Source: Candidatus Bathyarchaeota archaeon (lineage in GTDB: Archaea; Thermoproteota; Bathyarchaeia; JAPDIZ01). From it: DNA of 64,000 nucleotides. Under the pieces are notes generated by a model. That model was given only the letters and a program-made list of their open reading frames with translations. It did no database searches and was not told the origin of the DNA. The stretch lies in NCBI GenBank assembly GCA_029259355.1, contig JAPDIZ010000002.1, positions 248,001 through 312,000 of the forward strand, written 5' to 3'. Made by a program: the position numbers and the translations under genes. Of this stretch, positions 1 through 8,580 are shown one piece after another; position 1 is the first letter of the stretch, and every line of letters begins with the position of its first letter.

Positions 1-270
1 CCTCTTCTCTACAACTACCTCATCTACGCTGTGTATCTTTGCGCCAAACTTCTCCATAACATCCCTTATCTCCTTGTACTTGAACCCTGAGCCCTCTAAA
101 ACGACTTTTATGGTCTCGGTCTCCACATCTACCTCCCTAATTACTATGTTAACCGTCTTTACTCCATCGACGCTTCCCAGAACCTCACCGAGCTCAAGTA
201 TGGAGGGCTTGTGAGGCTTCAAAACATCCAGTACTACCTTAGTGAGAATCGGCGAGCCGCTATCTCCCAA
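1..270 (-). CDS. DUF211 family protein, cut by window edge
   Basis: Reading the minus strand from a TTG at 270 gives 90 codons that stay open to base 1, so the C-terminus lies outside the window. The translation has the typical DUF211 pattern: VLDVLKPHKPSILELGEVL near the start, then a VDGV segment, and a late IHSVDEVV segment. DUF211 proteins are archaeal proteins of about 95 residues with a ferredoxin-like fold and no settled function. The start is chosen because a GGTGAG ribosome site lies 8 bases upstream and an in-frame TGA lies just above that, with no ATG available. The gene is divergent from the next one. The family call is from remembered pattern, not a search. Confidence 0.75.
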   Translation of the reverse strand, partial: MGDSGSPILTKVVLDVLKPHKPSILELGEVLGSVDGVKTVNIVIREVDVETETIKVVLEGSGFKYKEIRDVMEKFGAKIHSVDEVVVEKR

Positions 271-355
271 CTGCTTCTCTCACCCACTAAGACCCTGTAA
301 GGCAATTATATGGTGAATTGCTTCACAGATTTTAATTATTCGGAGAACCATAGGC

Positions 356-970
356 ATGGTTGAGCAGGGGTTGCTAAGTCAGCCCCGAGGCGGGGGCGCT
401 TGGTTGGGTTTGGGTGAAGCAGAAAAGCTTGGTGAAGAAGAGATCAGGCGGTTGGCAGAGGCTAGAGCTTTTTTTGAGAAAAGAGCTAGAGAGCTTGAGC
501 AGGAACTCGAAGGGCTTAAGCTAATCCTAGAGCTAATCGACAATGCTCTTGCTTCTGCAAGCTTCAAAAGGGCTACGGAGGTCGTGAAGCCGGCTGAGGA
601 AGCCCCCCCAACTGAGTACAAGCGAGTAATACCCCTTAGGGCGGCTGATGGAACCCTCTTGGCAAACATGTACATAGGAGAAGACTTTGTGCAAGTTATT
701 CCAGCTCAAGGCGTAAAGCTTTACACGTCCACCCCTCCCTTCCAGAGCTTTTTGGTGGGAAGGATTTTCGAAGCCATGCAAGAAAAGGATAGAGAAGACG
801 CTCAGAGGGGGAAAATACCTCCAGACCAGATATTCTCCTATAAGATAGTTCAAGATGGGGATGAGCTGAAGAGCGTAATAATCAGAAACTACAGGGAAGA
901 GAGGAGGCTTAGGGAGCTGAGAACGGCAATCAAGTGGACATTCGAGAAGATGAGAGAGAAGATAGCCTAG
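356..970 (+). CDS. Conserved-looking protein of unknown function with coiled coil
   Basis: I do not recognise this 204-residue protein. Residues 25-62 are rich in Glu, Arg, Ala and Leu with heptad spacing and should form a coiled coil. Residues 85-140 look like a small alpha/beta domain (RVIPLRAADGTLLANMYIG, then VQVIPAQGV), followed by charged helices to the end. There is no signal peptide, membrane segment or cysteine, so it should be cytosolic. An AT-rich TTTTAATTATT at about 330-340 could be a TATA box, which would make the ATG at 356 leaderless or nearly so. In-frame TTG codons at about 404-410 are alternative starts. It lies 24 bases before the ACT-homoserine dehydrogenase pair and may be cotranscribed with it. 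Confidence 0.7.
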   Translation: MVEQGLLSQPRGGGAWLGLGEAEKLGEEEIRRLAEARAFFEKRARELEQELEGLKLILELIDNALASASFKRATEVVKPAEEAPPTEYKRVIPLRAADGTLLANMYIGEDFVQVIPAQGVKLYTSTPPFQSFLVGRIFEAMQEKDREDAQRGKIPPDQIFSYKIVQDGDELKSVIIRNYREERRLRELRTAIKWTFEKMREKIA

Positions 971-994
971 GAGGGTAGGCTCCTGAGGATAGAG

Positions 995-1468
995 ATGGAC
1001 GTAGAGCTTGAGGACGTACCTGGCCAGCTCATCAAGGTACTCGAGCCCATAGCCAAGGGCGGGGGGAATATCGTCGGGGTTGTGCACCACAGAAACCACG
1101 CGAGAGGCTCTTTGGTCAAGGTGACGGTTACCTTTGACTTGAGCGAGCCGAAGAGGCTCGACGAAATCCTGAGCGAGCTGCGGAAGAGGAAGATATCCAT
1201 TCTGCGGATGGGCGGGGAGAGAAAGACGCACGCTATGACGGCTATCCTGATTGGGCACGTTTTCGCCACCAACATCAAGGACACCATAGACAGAGTTATG
1301 GCCACTGGAGCAGCTGTTCGAAAAGTCGATGCAAGGATAAAGAGTCCTGAAGAAGTTTCCTCAGTAAAGCTCATCATCGAAGCAGATACCGAGGAAGAGC
1401 TGACTAGGGCATGCCAAGAGCTTAAGAAAGCAGGTAGGGAGAAGGACCTCTTCATCATCAGGAGCTGA
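995..1468 (+). CDS. ACT-domain protein, predicted allosteric regulator of homoserine dehydrogenase
   Basis: The protein (157 residues) begins with a clear ACT domain: MDVELEDVPGQLIKVLEPIA, then NIVGVVHH and a second strand around VKVTVTFDL. It resembles the COG2061 family of stand-alone ACT proteins encoded next to homoserine dehydrogenase in archaea; in most bacteria this domain is fused to the enzyme. It probably binds an amino-acid effector and controls the dehydrogenase encoded 5 bases downstream. The ATG at 995 has a GAGGA site close by. The first ACT beta strand seems to begin a few residues earlier (frame reads LLRIEMDVELED), and a CTG at 983 behind GGAGGG is a possible rare start that would complete it. 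Confidence 0.85.
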   Translation: MDVELEDVPGQLIKVLEPIAKGGGNIVGVVHHRNHARGSLVKVTVTFDLSEPKRLDEILSELRKRKISILRMGGERKTHAMTAILIGHVFATNIKDTIDRVMATGAAVRKVDARIKSPEEVSSVKLIIEADTEEELTRACQELKKAGREKDLFIIRS

Positions 1469-1473
1469 GGCTT

Positions 1474-2493
1474 ATGAAAGTGGTTATCGCAGGGCTAGGT
1501 ACGGTAGGCAGAGGGCTGCTCAAGGCTCTGAGCAAGAAGAAGAGCGAGCTTTGGAGAGCTTATGAGTTCTCTCCCAAGGTAGTTGCTGCAGTCAAATCCG
1601 ACGGAGCTTTCCTCGACGAAAACGGACTCGACCCAGCCTCAGTGGTCTCATCTTTAGATGGCAGAGGCTATGAAGAACATTCGGCTTGGGTAAGCGGCTA
1701 CACCGCCCTAGAAGCCATAAGAGACCTCGATTTCGACGTTTTGGTGGAGGCAACCCCTACCAACGTTGAGAGCGGGGAGCCTGGGCTATCCCACATACTA
1801 ACAGCGCTTGAGCGGGAGAAAGACATAGTCACCTCCAATAAAGGACCTTTAGTAATAGCCTTCGAGAAACTGATGGAGGCTGCTCGAGAACGTGGGCGCA
1901 TTCTTAGGTACGAGGCTACGGTTGGCGGAGCGATGCCAGTCTTCAGTTTGGTCGAGAAGTGCCTCAGGGGGAACAAGATCACCGCGATCAAAGGGATTCT
2001 CAACGGAACGACCAACTACATACTCACGCGGATGACCTACGAGCGGGTGCCATTCGACATTGCTCTCAAAGAGGCTCAGGAGCTGGGCTACGCTGAGGCG
2101 AATCCCTCCTTCGATATCGAGGGCATAGATGCGGCCTGCAAGCTCGTGATACTAGCGAACGCGATAATGGGCATAAGAGCAAAACTGAGCGATGTGGAGA
2201 TCGTTGGAATAACACGGATAACTCCAGAAGCCATCGAGCTGGCTAGGGAAGACGGCTATCTTATAAAGCATGTAGCCCAAATCGAGGAGGGGGTTTTGGA
2301 GGTTTCACTGAGGCTTGTTGACGAGAAGTCTCCGCTAGCGGTGGGTGGAACGCTGAACGTGGTCAGCGTATCCACCGACTTAGCTGGGGAGTTTACGGTG
2401 ATTGGGAGAGGAGCTGGTGAAGAAACGGTGAGCGCGGTGCTCAACGACCTTATTGATATATGGCTAGAGAGGAGAAGGGCGCTAGCGAGATGA
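1474..2493 (+). CDS. hom: Homoserine dehydrogenase
   Basis: This enzyme reduces aspartate semialdehyde to homoserine, the branch point to threonine and methionine. The 339 residues show a Rossmann motif GLGTVG (residues 7-12), the SNKGPL segment (121-126), the GTTNYIL substrate-loop motif (178-184) and the GYAEANPSFDIEGIDAACK signature, with the likely catalytic lysine at residue 223. The length matches short archaeal forms without a C-terminal ACT domain; that regulatory domain is encoded separately just upstream. The start ATG at 1474 sits 5 bases after the ACT gene, so the two are surely cotranscribed. The stop overlaps the ATG of the next gene by four bases (ATGA). Confidence 0.95.
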   Translation: MKVVIAGLGTVGRGLLKALSKKKSELWRAYEFSPKVVAAVKSDGAFLDENGLDPASVVSSLDGRGYEEHSAWVSGYTALEAIRDLDFDVLVEATPTNVESGEPGLSHILTALEREKDIVTSNKGPLVIAFEKLMEAARERGRILRYEATVGGAMPVFSLVEKCLRGNKITAIKGILNGTTNYILTRMTYERVPFDIALKEAQELGYAEANPSFDIEGIDAACKLVILANAIMGIRAKLSDVEIVGITRITPEAIELAREDGYLIKHVAQIEEGVLEVSLRLVDEKSPLAVGGTLNVVSVSTDLAGEFTVIGRGAGEETVSAVLNDLIDIWLERRRALAR

Positions 2494-3644
2494 CACCAAC
2501 CACGCGAGTTCTTTGGGACGCGGTTGAGTGGATGTGCAAGGCTAGGGAGGAAATAGGAGAGGGAATGGATGAGACATCAACCAAGAGAGCGCTCAAGGAC
2601 TACCACGCTAGGAGAAGGCCGAGGCACTGCGGCATGACTGTTCACAGTGGAATAGGCTGCGACAATAAGTGCGTCTACTGCTACGTCCCGGAGATGAGAT
2701 TTACAGCTGGTGTTCCACGCTCCTACCCCCTCAGCCCACGAGAATTTGCCTTAGCGCTAGCTAGCAACCCATGGATACTCCCCACTCGCTGGGGTACGTT
2801 TTTAGCCTTTGGCAGCGTAGCCGACCCCTTCCACCCCCTGCTCGCTGAAAAAACCGTGGATTATATGAGGGTGGCGAAAGCGGTCTTGGGCAACCCCATC
2901 CAGTTTTCCACGAAGATGACCCCCACTCAGCAGCACATGAGCTTCTTCGAAAATCTCCCTAGAGAGGGGGTTAGCCCCCTCGTAACCCTCGTCACAGTTA
3001 AGAGGCATAGAGCCCTTGAGCCTAAAGCTCCTTCCCCCAGCCAAAGGCTTGAGTTTGCTGAAAAGCTTTCTAAGATGGGGTATAGAGTGGCGCTGTTCCT
3101 ACGACCCATCATACCAGGAGTGACCGATAGAGAGATTTCGGACATACTAGATGAAGCAAAGAGCCATAGCGTAGACGTGGTGGTAGCTGGTTCGCTAAGG
3201 ATTACGGAGAATATCGTGGAGAGGATGAGGGCTTCGGGGATCGCTATCAACGAGGTGCTGAAGAGGGCAAAGAGAGTTAGCAAGAGGCAAACCCCCATCT
3301 ACTCAAGGGATTTGAAGAAAATGGTGGCTAGGGAATGCGAGAAGAGAGATATGGTGTACCTCGATAGCGCCTGCTGCGCTACCGCACTAGCTACTGAAGT
3401 ACCTTGTATCGAGCTCTGCTGGCTGGTTGGTAGGTGCACGGGATGCCCTAACAAGTGCTACGAGAAGGTTCCAGAGCTTTCAAGCAGTGAAGCAAAAGAG
3501 CTGCTTGCCGCTATTGGATGTGAAGAGGTTAGCAAGGTGGAGGTTGCCTCGGACACGGTAAGGACGAGGATAGCGAATCCAAGCCCGCAGCTAGCATACT
3601 TAGCGAAAACGCTTTTCAGGAGAAACGTGGTTTTCGAGAAGTAG
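2490..3644 (+). CDS. Radical SAM protein, SplB-like (COG1533 type)
   Basis: A 384-residue radical SAM protein. The cluster motif CDNKCVYC (C-x3-C-x2-C) lies near residue 60, and the surrounding sequence (FAFGSVADPFHPL, then TKMTPTQ) resembles the SplB/spore-photoproduct-lyase-like family of archaea, whose substrates are mostly unknown. The C-terminal third carries many extra cysteines (SACCAT, PCIEL, CW, RCTGCPNKC at about residues 295-325), which could hold an auxiliary iron-sulfur cluster. The start is set at 2490 because the ATG forms an ATGA overlap with the hom stop; an ATG ten codons upstream would overlap hom by 34 bases. Position implies translational coupling to hom, but I know of no role for this family in amino-acid synthesis. 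Confidence 0.8.
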   Translation: MTPTTRVLWDAVEWMCKAREEIGEGMDETSTKRALKDYHARRRPRHCGMTVHSGIGCDNKCVYCYVPEMRFTAGVPRSYPLSPREFALALASNPWILPTRWGTFLAFGSVADPFHPLLAEKTVDYMRVAKAVLGNPIQFSTKMTPTQQHMSFFENLPREGVSPLVTLVTVKRHRALEPKAPSPSQRLEFAEKLSKMGYRVALFLRPIIPGVTDREISDILDEAKSHSVDVVVAGSLRITENIVERMRASGIAINEVLKRAKRVSKRQTPIYSRDLKKMVARECEKRDMVYLDSACCATALATEVPCIELCWLVGRCTGCPNKCYEKVPELSSSEAKELLAAIGCEEVSKVEVASDTVRTRIANPSPQLAYLAKTLFRRNVVFEK

Positions 3645-3677
3645 GTTTTTAGCATTTGCTTGTTCGGTGACCAAAGG

Positions 3678-3687
3678 TTTTATAAAC
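3678..3687 (+). promoter_or_regulatory. TATA box upstream of aspartate kinase
   Basis: TTTTATAAAC is a good archaeal TATA box. Transcription would start near 3710, leaving a leader of about 160 bases before the aspartate kinase ATG, which is long for archaea. A T-rich stretch just after the radical SAM stop (about 3645-3660) could end the upstream transcript. Confidence 0.5.
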
Positions 3688-3709
3688 ACATTGTGTAGTT
3701 TATTGCGCT

Positions 3710-3871
3710 ACTGGCTGGTTTCGATGGTCGCCGCAGCCCTACCCACAGCTTCTCACACTACGTTCTGCTACTATAGCTATTGTACAAGCTTTAGCTTTAG
3801 TGGGTAGGGGCGGCGGCCTCCGAGGAAACAGATCTTCTTGAATGCCCTTTTCCCGGGGGTCTGCCGCTTCC
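3710..3871 (+). promoter_or_regulatory. Structured leader of aspartate kinase mRNA with competing hairpins
   Basis: Bases 3737-3746 (CCCTACCCAC) pair perfectly with 3800-3809 (GTGGGTAGGG). The stem extends outward with GCCGC (3730-3734) pairing GCGGC (3813-3817). That same GCGGC can pair instead with GCCGC at 3863-3867. A second hairpin pairs CAGATC (3829-3834) with GGTCTG (3858-3863) and covers the GGGGGT that would serve as the ribosome site. The two folds exclude each other at GCGGC, as in an attenuator or riboswitch. The element matches no riboswitch I recognise. The pairing is seen directly; the control role is inference. Confidence 0.45.
3724..3807 (+). CDS. Possible 27-codon leader peptide before aspartate kinase
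   Basis: An ATG about 14 bases after the predicted transcription start opens 27 codons ending in TAG, and that stop lies inside the 3' arm of the leader's main hairpin. The peptide holds four Thr, five Ser, three Tyr and three Phe and no Lys. A translated leader would open the hairpin. No strong ribosome site is seen, so this may be chance; position is the main argument. Confidence 0.25.
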   Translation: MVAAALPTASHTTFCYYSYCTSFSFSG

Positions 3872-5137
3872 ATGACGGCAAAAGACAGCAGCCTATTGGT
3901 CGTAAAGTTCGGCGGAAGCTCCTTAGCCAGCGCGGAGAGAGTAAAGCTCGCCGCGGGCTCAGTTGCAGCAAAGGTCTCGTCAGGCACGAAGGTTGTGGTC
4001 GTCGTCTCGGCTATGGGAAAAACCACCGATGAGCTACTGCTCCTTGCAAAGGAAGTTACGGGGTCCTCAAAGGGCTTTGAGCTCGACGACATCTTGTCGA
4101 TGGGGGAGAGAACTAGCGCAAGAATATTCGCCGCTGCGCTAAATGCTCGTGGAGTTAAGGCTAAATACATTGACCCAGCCGACCCAAGCTGGCCCATAAT
4201 CACCGACGGAAAATTTGGAAACGCATCCCCGCTGCTTGACGAAACCGAGAAGAAAGTGCTTGAGACTATTCCGCCGATGCTGGAAAAGGGCATAACACCC
4301 ATCGTACCCGGCTTTTTGGGGAAGACTAGAGATGGCAAGATAACGACGCTAGGAAGAGGGGGAAGCGACGTAACCGCCATGCTCCTAGCGAGAGCGTTGA
4401 AGTGCGACGTAGTGCTCGTCTCCGACGTAGACGGCATACTCTCAGCAGACCCCAAGCTAGTTGAGAATCCAAGGAAGATTGATAGAATCTCGGTTGAGAA
4501 GCTAATTGGGCTCTCGAGTGTAGGGACGAAGTTCATCCACCAAAAAGCGCTTAGAGTTAAGCCAGACTACATAGACGTAAAGCTGGTTAACTTCAGAAAG
4601 GCTTCGCTCGACGCGTCTGGCACGGTGATCGAGGGATCTTTCCCAGAGCTTGTCGCTGAATCCTTAAGCAGCCCCCTTATGTCGATAACTATTGTGGGAG
4701 ATAACCTCACCGACAACCCCGAAGTCTTTCTGGAGCTAACGAGGATGATCAGGGCCTACGGAGCCCCCATCTTGGGGATGTCAGCTAACCACGACTCCAT
4801 AATCGCCTACCTACCGACAGTTTCGGAGCGAGGGCTCCTTGATAAGGTCCACGGCATTGTCGTCAGCAGGGAAAACGCTTTGGCAATGGCTGTTAGGCCT
4901 AAGCTCGCGCTCATCGTGGTGAAGGGGGTGGGGCTTGAGGAGGCTCCTGGAATGATCGCGAGGGTGACGACGCCGTTGCAGAGAGCGGGGATCAACGTCT
5001 ACGGCATATTCACCATAACCTCGAGCATCCAGCTCCTAGTCGGCTGGGAAGATAGGGAAGAGGCACTTAGGTTGATCAAGGAGGAGCTTGAGCTTTCCTC
5101 TCCCGGGATGGGGCAAAACAGAGAGGAGGTGGTGTAG
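3872..5137 (+). CDS. lysC: Aspartate kinase
   Basis: Phosphorylates aspartate, the first step toward lysine, threonine and methionine. The semialdehyde made from its product is also a substrate of ADH synthase, encoded next. The 421-residue protein has KFGGSS at residues 12-17, the LGRGGSD motif, SDVDGI, and two C-terminal ACT domains (about residues 275-345 and 350-420; TIVGDNLTD, then LIVVKGVGLEEAPGMIARV). The ATG at 3872 gives the standard N-terminus; an ATG ten codons earlier lacks a good ribosome site. The presence of ACT domains implies feedback inhibition by an end product. The leader suggests a further layer of control. Confidence 0.95.
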   Translation: MTAKDSSLLVVKFGGSSLASAERVKLAAGSVAAKVSSGTKVVVVVSAMGKTTDELLLLAKEVTGSSKGFELDDILSMGERTSARIFAAALNARGVKAKYIDPADPSWPIITDGKFGNASPLLDETEKKVLETIPPMLEKGITPIVPGFLGKTRDGKITTLGRGGSDVTAMLLARALKCDVVLVSDVDGILSADPKLVENPRKIDRISVEKLIGLSSVGTKFIHQKALRVKPDYIDVKLVNFRKASLDASGTVIEGSFPELVAESLSSPLMSITIVGDNLTDNPEVFLELTRMIRAYGAPILGMSANHDSIIAYLPTVSERGLLDKVHGIVVSRENALAMAVRPKLALIVVKGVGLEEAPGMIARVTTPLQRAGINVYGIFTITSSIQLLVGWEDREEALRLIKEELELSSPGMGQNREEVV

Positions 5138-5944
5138 GTGGTTAGTGGTAAAGTGAGGAGGCTTTCGCGCATATTTAGTGAAGGTGGGAAAACCGTCATA
5201 GTCCCCATGGATCACGGAACAACCTCTGGCCCCATCAAGGGGCTGGAGGATATGCAGAAGATAATCGACTTGTTGAAGAAAACGCCTACAAACGCTGTGG
5301 TTATCCACAAAGGGATAGCTGAGCGTGTCGACACAACAGGTCTCGGCCTAATAGTGCACCTCTCAGCCAGCACAACCCTCGGCCCGTCTCCAAACTGGAA
5401 GGTATGCGTCACCTCTGTGGAGGAAGCTGTTAGGCTAGGCGCTGATGCGGTTTCAGTGCACGTAAACGTAGGCGATGAGCATGAGCCTGACATGCTAGCT
5501 AAGCTGGGGGAGGTAGCGGATGAGTGCGATGCTTGGGGGGTGCCCCTTCTCGCCATGATGTACCCGAGGGGTCCTAAGATACCCAGCGAGCACGACCCTG
5601 AGTGCGTCAAGCACGCAGCTAGGCTCGGTGCGGAGCTAGGGGCAGATGTCGTGAAGACTAACTACACGGGCTCAGTGGAGTCGTTTAGGGAAGTCGTGAG
5701 GTCTTGTCCCGTACCAGTAGTGATCGCTGGTGGGCCAAAGGCTCCTACGGTAGAGGGATTTCTGCGCATGGTCTGTGATGCGATGAAAGCGGGAGCTGCC
5801 GGGGTATCGATAGGTAGAAACGTATTTCAAGCGGAGAACCCAGCTAAAATGGCGACAGCTCTTTCAGCCATTGTCCACGAGGGGGCTTCGGCAGAAAGGG
5901 CTTTGGAGATACTAGGTGGTAGGGATGAAAGAACTCTGGATTAG
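5138..5944 (+). CDS. aroA': 2-amino-3,7-dideoxy-D-threo-hept-6-ulosonate (ADH) synthase
   Basis: A DhnA-type class I aldolase (268 residues). In archaea lacking DAHP synthase it condenses a 6-deoxy-5-ketofructose phosphate with aspartate semialdehyde to start aromatic amino-acid synthesis. Family features seen: [10 protein letters not shown] at residues 23-32, the MMYPRG segment near 141-145, and the Schiff-base lysine in VVKTNYTG (Lys173). It starts with GTG directly after the lysC stop, behind a GGAGGTGG ribosome site. The neighbour encodes the enzyme for the next step, which supports this call over fructose-bisphosphate aldolase. Confidence 0.92.
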   Translation: MVSGKVRRLSRIFSEGGKTVIVPMDHGTTSGPIKGLEDMQKIIDLLKKTPTNAVVIHKGIAERVDTTGLGLIVHLSASTTLGPSPNWKVCVTSVEEAVRLGADAVSVHVNVGDEHEPDMLAKLGEVADECDAWGVPLLAMMYPRGPKIPSEHDPECVKHAARLGAELGADVVKTNYTGSVESFREVVRSCPVPVVIAGGPKAPTVEGFLRMVCDAMKAGAAGVSIGRNVFQAENPAKMATALSAIVHEGASAERALEILGGRDERTLD

Positions 5945-7028
5945 GCTACGCAAAGGCTTAGACGAGTCTAGGAAGAAAAAGCTGCTTGAGGAAGTAGGCG
6001 ACAAGCTCTCTGGTGTCATATGCGAGGACGAGGGAGATGTTGCGCTAGCAAGAGCATACGATATAAGGAGGATAGCGTCTCCTCTAGGCGCGGACTTCGT
6101 CTTAGTTAACTTTAGAGATCTTGAAAAAGAGAGATCAAAGCTGATGGGAAAGAGAGTGATGATAGCTTTTCAGCCATCGGCTATGAAAGACATAAACTTC
6201 CTTGAGGAAAACCTCCCTGGAGGAGCTGAGTACCTCCTCGTTGAGAGCGAAGACTGGAGGGTTATTCCTCTAGAAAACGTCATCGCTAGGTTTCACGGAA
6301 AGCTCAAGATCCTAGCAAAAGCCAGCAACTCTATAGAGGCGAAGACTTTCTTAGAGACTCTTGAGTTAGGCGCAGATGGCATAGTCGTAGACGCGCAGTA
6401 CCCAGAGCAAATCGAGGAATTCTGGTCGGTCGTTGAGGAGGTTTCGAAGCCCAAGGCTGTGGTGAGGGAAGAAGCCATCGCTGTACCGCTCGTTCGGGCA
6501 AAGGTAGTGGACGTAAAGCCCGTCGGAATGGGTGCGAGAGTCTGCGTAGACACCTGCGACCTGCTCTCGGAGGGAGAGGGGCTTCTAGTGGGTAGCCAAG
6601 CCTCAGGACTCTTCCTAATACAAGCCGAGGTTGAGGACACACCACACACAGCAGCTAGGCCCTTTAGAGTTAATGCAGGGCCCGTCTCCTCTTACACACT
6701 CACCCCCGATGGGACCACCAAGTACCTCTCAGAGCTCTCAACTGGAGACAAAGTGTTGGTAGTGAGCAGGAAGGGAGAGACGAAGCCAGCTATCGTGGGC
6801 AGGACGAAGATAGAGTGGAGACCTATGGTCATGGTTGTTGCGGAGTACGAGGGCTCGATGTACAAGACGATCGTTCAAGAGGCTGAGACCATTAAGTTCG
6901 TCACACCAAATGGAGCAAAAGCCGTCACTGAGCTCAAGCCAGGAGATGAGGTGCTGATGCGCGTAGAGGAAGGGGGAGGAAGACACTTCGGCGTCTTGGT
7001 GAAGGAAGAGAGAATAATCGAGCGATGA
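5925..7028 (+). CDS. aroB': 3-dehydroquinate synthase II
   Basis: Converts the ADH synthase product to 3-dehydroquinate by oxidative deamination and cyclisation, using NAD. The 367 residues match the archaeal family throughout, including [21 protein letters not shown], the [13 protein letters not shown] segment and the [19 protein letters not shown] block. The ATG at 5925 is preferred over an in-frame GTG nine bases earlier; either way the gene overlaps ADH synthase by about 20 bases, so translation is probably coupled. It is unrelated in sequence to bacterial AroB. Confidence 0.95.
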   Translation: MKELWIRLRKGLDESRKKKLLEEVGDKLSGVICEDEGDVALARAYDIRRIASPLGADFVLVNFRDLEKERSKLMGKRVMIAFQPSAMKDINFLEENLPGGAEYLLVESEDWRVIPLENVIARFHGKLKILAKASNSIEAKTFLETLELGADGIVVDAQYPEQIEEFWSVVEEVSKPKAVVREEAIAVPLVRAKVVDVKPVGMGARVCVDTCDLLSEGEGLLVGSQASGLFLIQAEVEDTPHTAARPFRVNAGPVSSYTLTPDGTTKYLSELSTGDKVLVVSRKGETKPAIVGRTKIEWRPMVMVVAEYEGSMYKTIVQEAETIKFVTPNGAKAVTELKPGDEVLMRVEEGGGRHFGVLVKEERIIER

Positions 7029-7723
7029 AGCCAAGAATCTGCGTATCTCTTGTTGAACCAACTATTGAGCAGCTATGTAAAGCAGCTGTTGAAGCGGAGC
7101 AGGGCGGGGCCGACTTAGTTGAGCTGAGGATAGACCACCTCAGAGAGCTTGAGGAGTCAAAGAGAGTAAGTGAAGTTCTATCGAGCATCAAAATCCCTGC
7201 GATACTTACGTGCAGACCTCTTAGAGCAGGTGGTGGATTCTGGGGAAGGGAGAGGACACGGGTCTCCCTGTTGAGGAGCTTGTGTAGTGAGGGGTTTGAG
7301 TACGTTGATATAGAACACGATGTCAAAAATTTGCTAGACTTAGTTACCGAGGTCAGAGACCAAGGGGTAAAGGTCATATTATCGTTTCACGACTTCCAAG
7401 CTACGCCGAAGCTGAGGAAGCTCCAGAAGATAGCTAAGAAGCTTGACTCGTACCACCCAGATATCATAAAGGTAGTTACCTACGCGAGATATGTGGAAGA
7501 CAACTTGACGTGCCTCAGAGTGGTCTCCATACCGGTGTACAGAGAGCGGCTTATTTGCTTCGCAGCAGGTGTGCTGGGAAAACCGTCTCGAGTGCTAGCT
7601 CCCCTCTTCGGCGCTCCCTTTACCTACGCGTCGCTCGAGAAGGGAAAGGAAGCTGCTCCCGGCCAGCTCACACTCGAGGAGTTGAGGGAAGTCTATAGGA
7701 TTTTGGGGGCTGTGAGTGAGTGA
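7025..7723 (+). CDS. aroD: 3-dehydroquinate dehydratase, type I
   Basis: Dehydrates 3-dehydroquinate to 3-dehydroshikimate through a Schiff base. The 232-residue protein has the ELRIDHL motif (residues 33-39), the catalytic histidine in SFHDFQATP (His122) and the Schiff-base lysine in IIKVVTYAR (Lys149). The length is normal for type I enzymes. Its ATG overlaps the preceding stop as ATGA, and its own stop overlaps the next start as GTGA, so it sits in a tightly coupled operon. Confidence 0.95.
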   Translation: MKPRICVSLVEPTIEQLCKAAVEAEQGGADLVELRIDHLRELEESKRVSEVLSSIKIPAILTCRPLRAGGGFWGRERTRVSLLRSLCSEGFEYVDIEHDVKNLLDLVTEVRDQGVKVILSFHDFQATPKLRKLQKIAKKLDSYHPDIIKVVTYARYVEDNLTCLRVVSIPVYRERLICFAAGVLGKPSRVLAPLFGAPFTYASLEKGKEAAPGQLTLEELREVYRILGAVSE

Positions 7724-8580
7724 GGGTGCTCGGCAGCTCGATGTTGTGTTGCTTGATCGGCGACCCAGTTGAGCACTCGCTCAGCCCCCAGATGCACAAC
7801 GCGGTCTTTGAGCATCTAGGTATCAATGCTGTATACATTCCCCTAAGAGTACCCAAAGACGCTCTTGCAGCGTCCATCGAGATTATCCGAAAATCTAACT
7901 TCCTCGGAGCGAACGTAACCATGCCCCATAAGGAATCGGTGCTAGCGCTTCTAGACGAGGTCGATGGGGCTGCAAGCGGGATAGGGGCGGTAAACACCAT
8001 AGCCAAAGAGGGGGATAAGCTTGTGGGGTATAACACAGATGGACCTGCTGCGCTACACGCGATAGCGAGCAGAGTAAGCAAGCTAAGCAACAAATCTGCG
8101 TTGGTGCTTGGAGCGGGGGGAGCAGCGAAAGCCATCGCATGGCTCCTCGTAGAGCATGTCGCTGAGCTACACATAGCTAACAGAACATTCGAGAGGGCCA
8201 AGGAGCTGGCTAGGGCGTTGTCGAGAAAAGGAGTTGCTTATTCCCACCCGCTTGAGAGAGGGGTCTTGAAGCAACTGCTTCCCAAAGTGGATATAGTGAT
8301 TAATGCAACTTCAGTTGGCATGTATCCACGAGTAGACGAGACCATATTGACCAAGGAGTACTTCCTCCCGCATCACGTAGTATTTGATGCTGTGTACAAC
8401 CCACTCTTAACTAGGTTTTTGCAGGAGGCGAAAAAGGCTGGGGTTAGAGAGGTCATCCCAGGCATAGAGATGTTCGTGTTGCAGGGCGCATTAGCCTTCG
8501 AGAAGTGGACGGGGAGAAGAGCGCCCATCGAGCTGATGCGAAGCGTTGTCGAGAAAGAGCTGGGAGGAGGCAGCGTTTGA
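7720..8580 (+). CDS. aroE: Shikimate dehydrogenase
   Basis: Reduces 3-dehydroshikimate to shikimate with NADPH. The protein (286 residues) shows GDPVEHSLSPQMHN near residue 15, the catalytic lysine in NVTMPHKE, YNTDG, a glycine-rich nucleotide loop GAGGAAKA, NATSVGMYP and a C-terminal EMFVLQGALAFEKWTG. The GTG at 7720 forms a GTGA overlap with aroD; an ATG seven codons on would still keep the conserved core but loses the coupling. Cytosolic enzyme of the shikimate operon. Confidence 0.95.
   Translation: MRVLGSSMLCCLIGDPVEHSLSPQMHNAVFEHLGINAVYIPLRVPKDALAASIEIIRKSNFLGANVTMPHKESVLALLDEVDGAASGIGAVNTIAKEGDKLVGYNTDGPAALHAIASRVSKLSNKSALVLGAGGAAKAIAWLLVEHVAELHIANRTFERAKELARALSRKGVAYSHPLERGVLKQLLPKVDIVINATSVGMYPRVDETILTKEYFLPHHVVFDAVYNPLLTRFLQEAKKAGVREVIPGIEMFVLQGALAFEKWTGRRAPIELMRSVVEKELGGGSV

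Noticed and set aside
3730-3870. GAGGAAA in the aspartate kinase leader as part of RNase P or SRP RNA
   Set aside because: Only this one short motif matches; the other universal RNase P and SRP segments are missing and the size is too small before the coding region begins.
3739-4536. Long minus-strand reading frame opposite lysC (265 codons)
   Set aside because: It is Ser/Pro/Thr rich with no family likeness and lies antisense to a certain gene; such open antisense frames are frequent in this codon usage.
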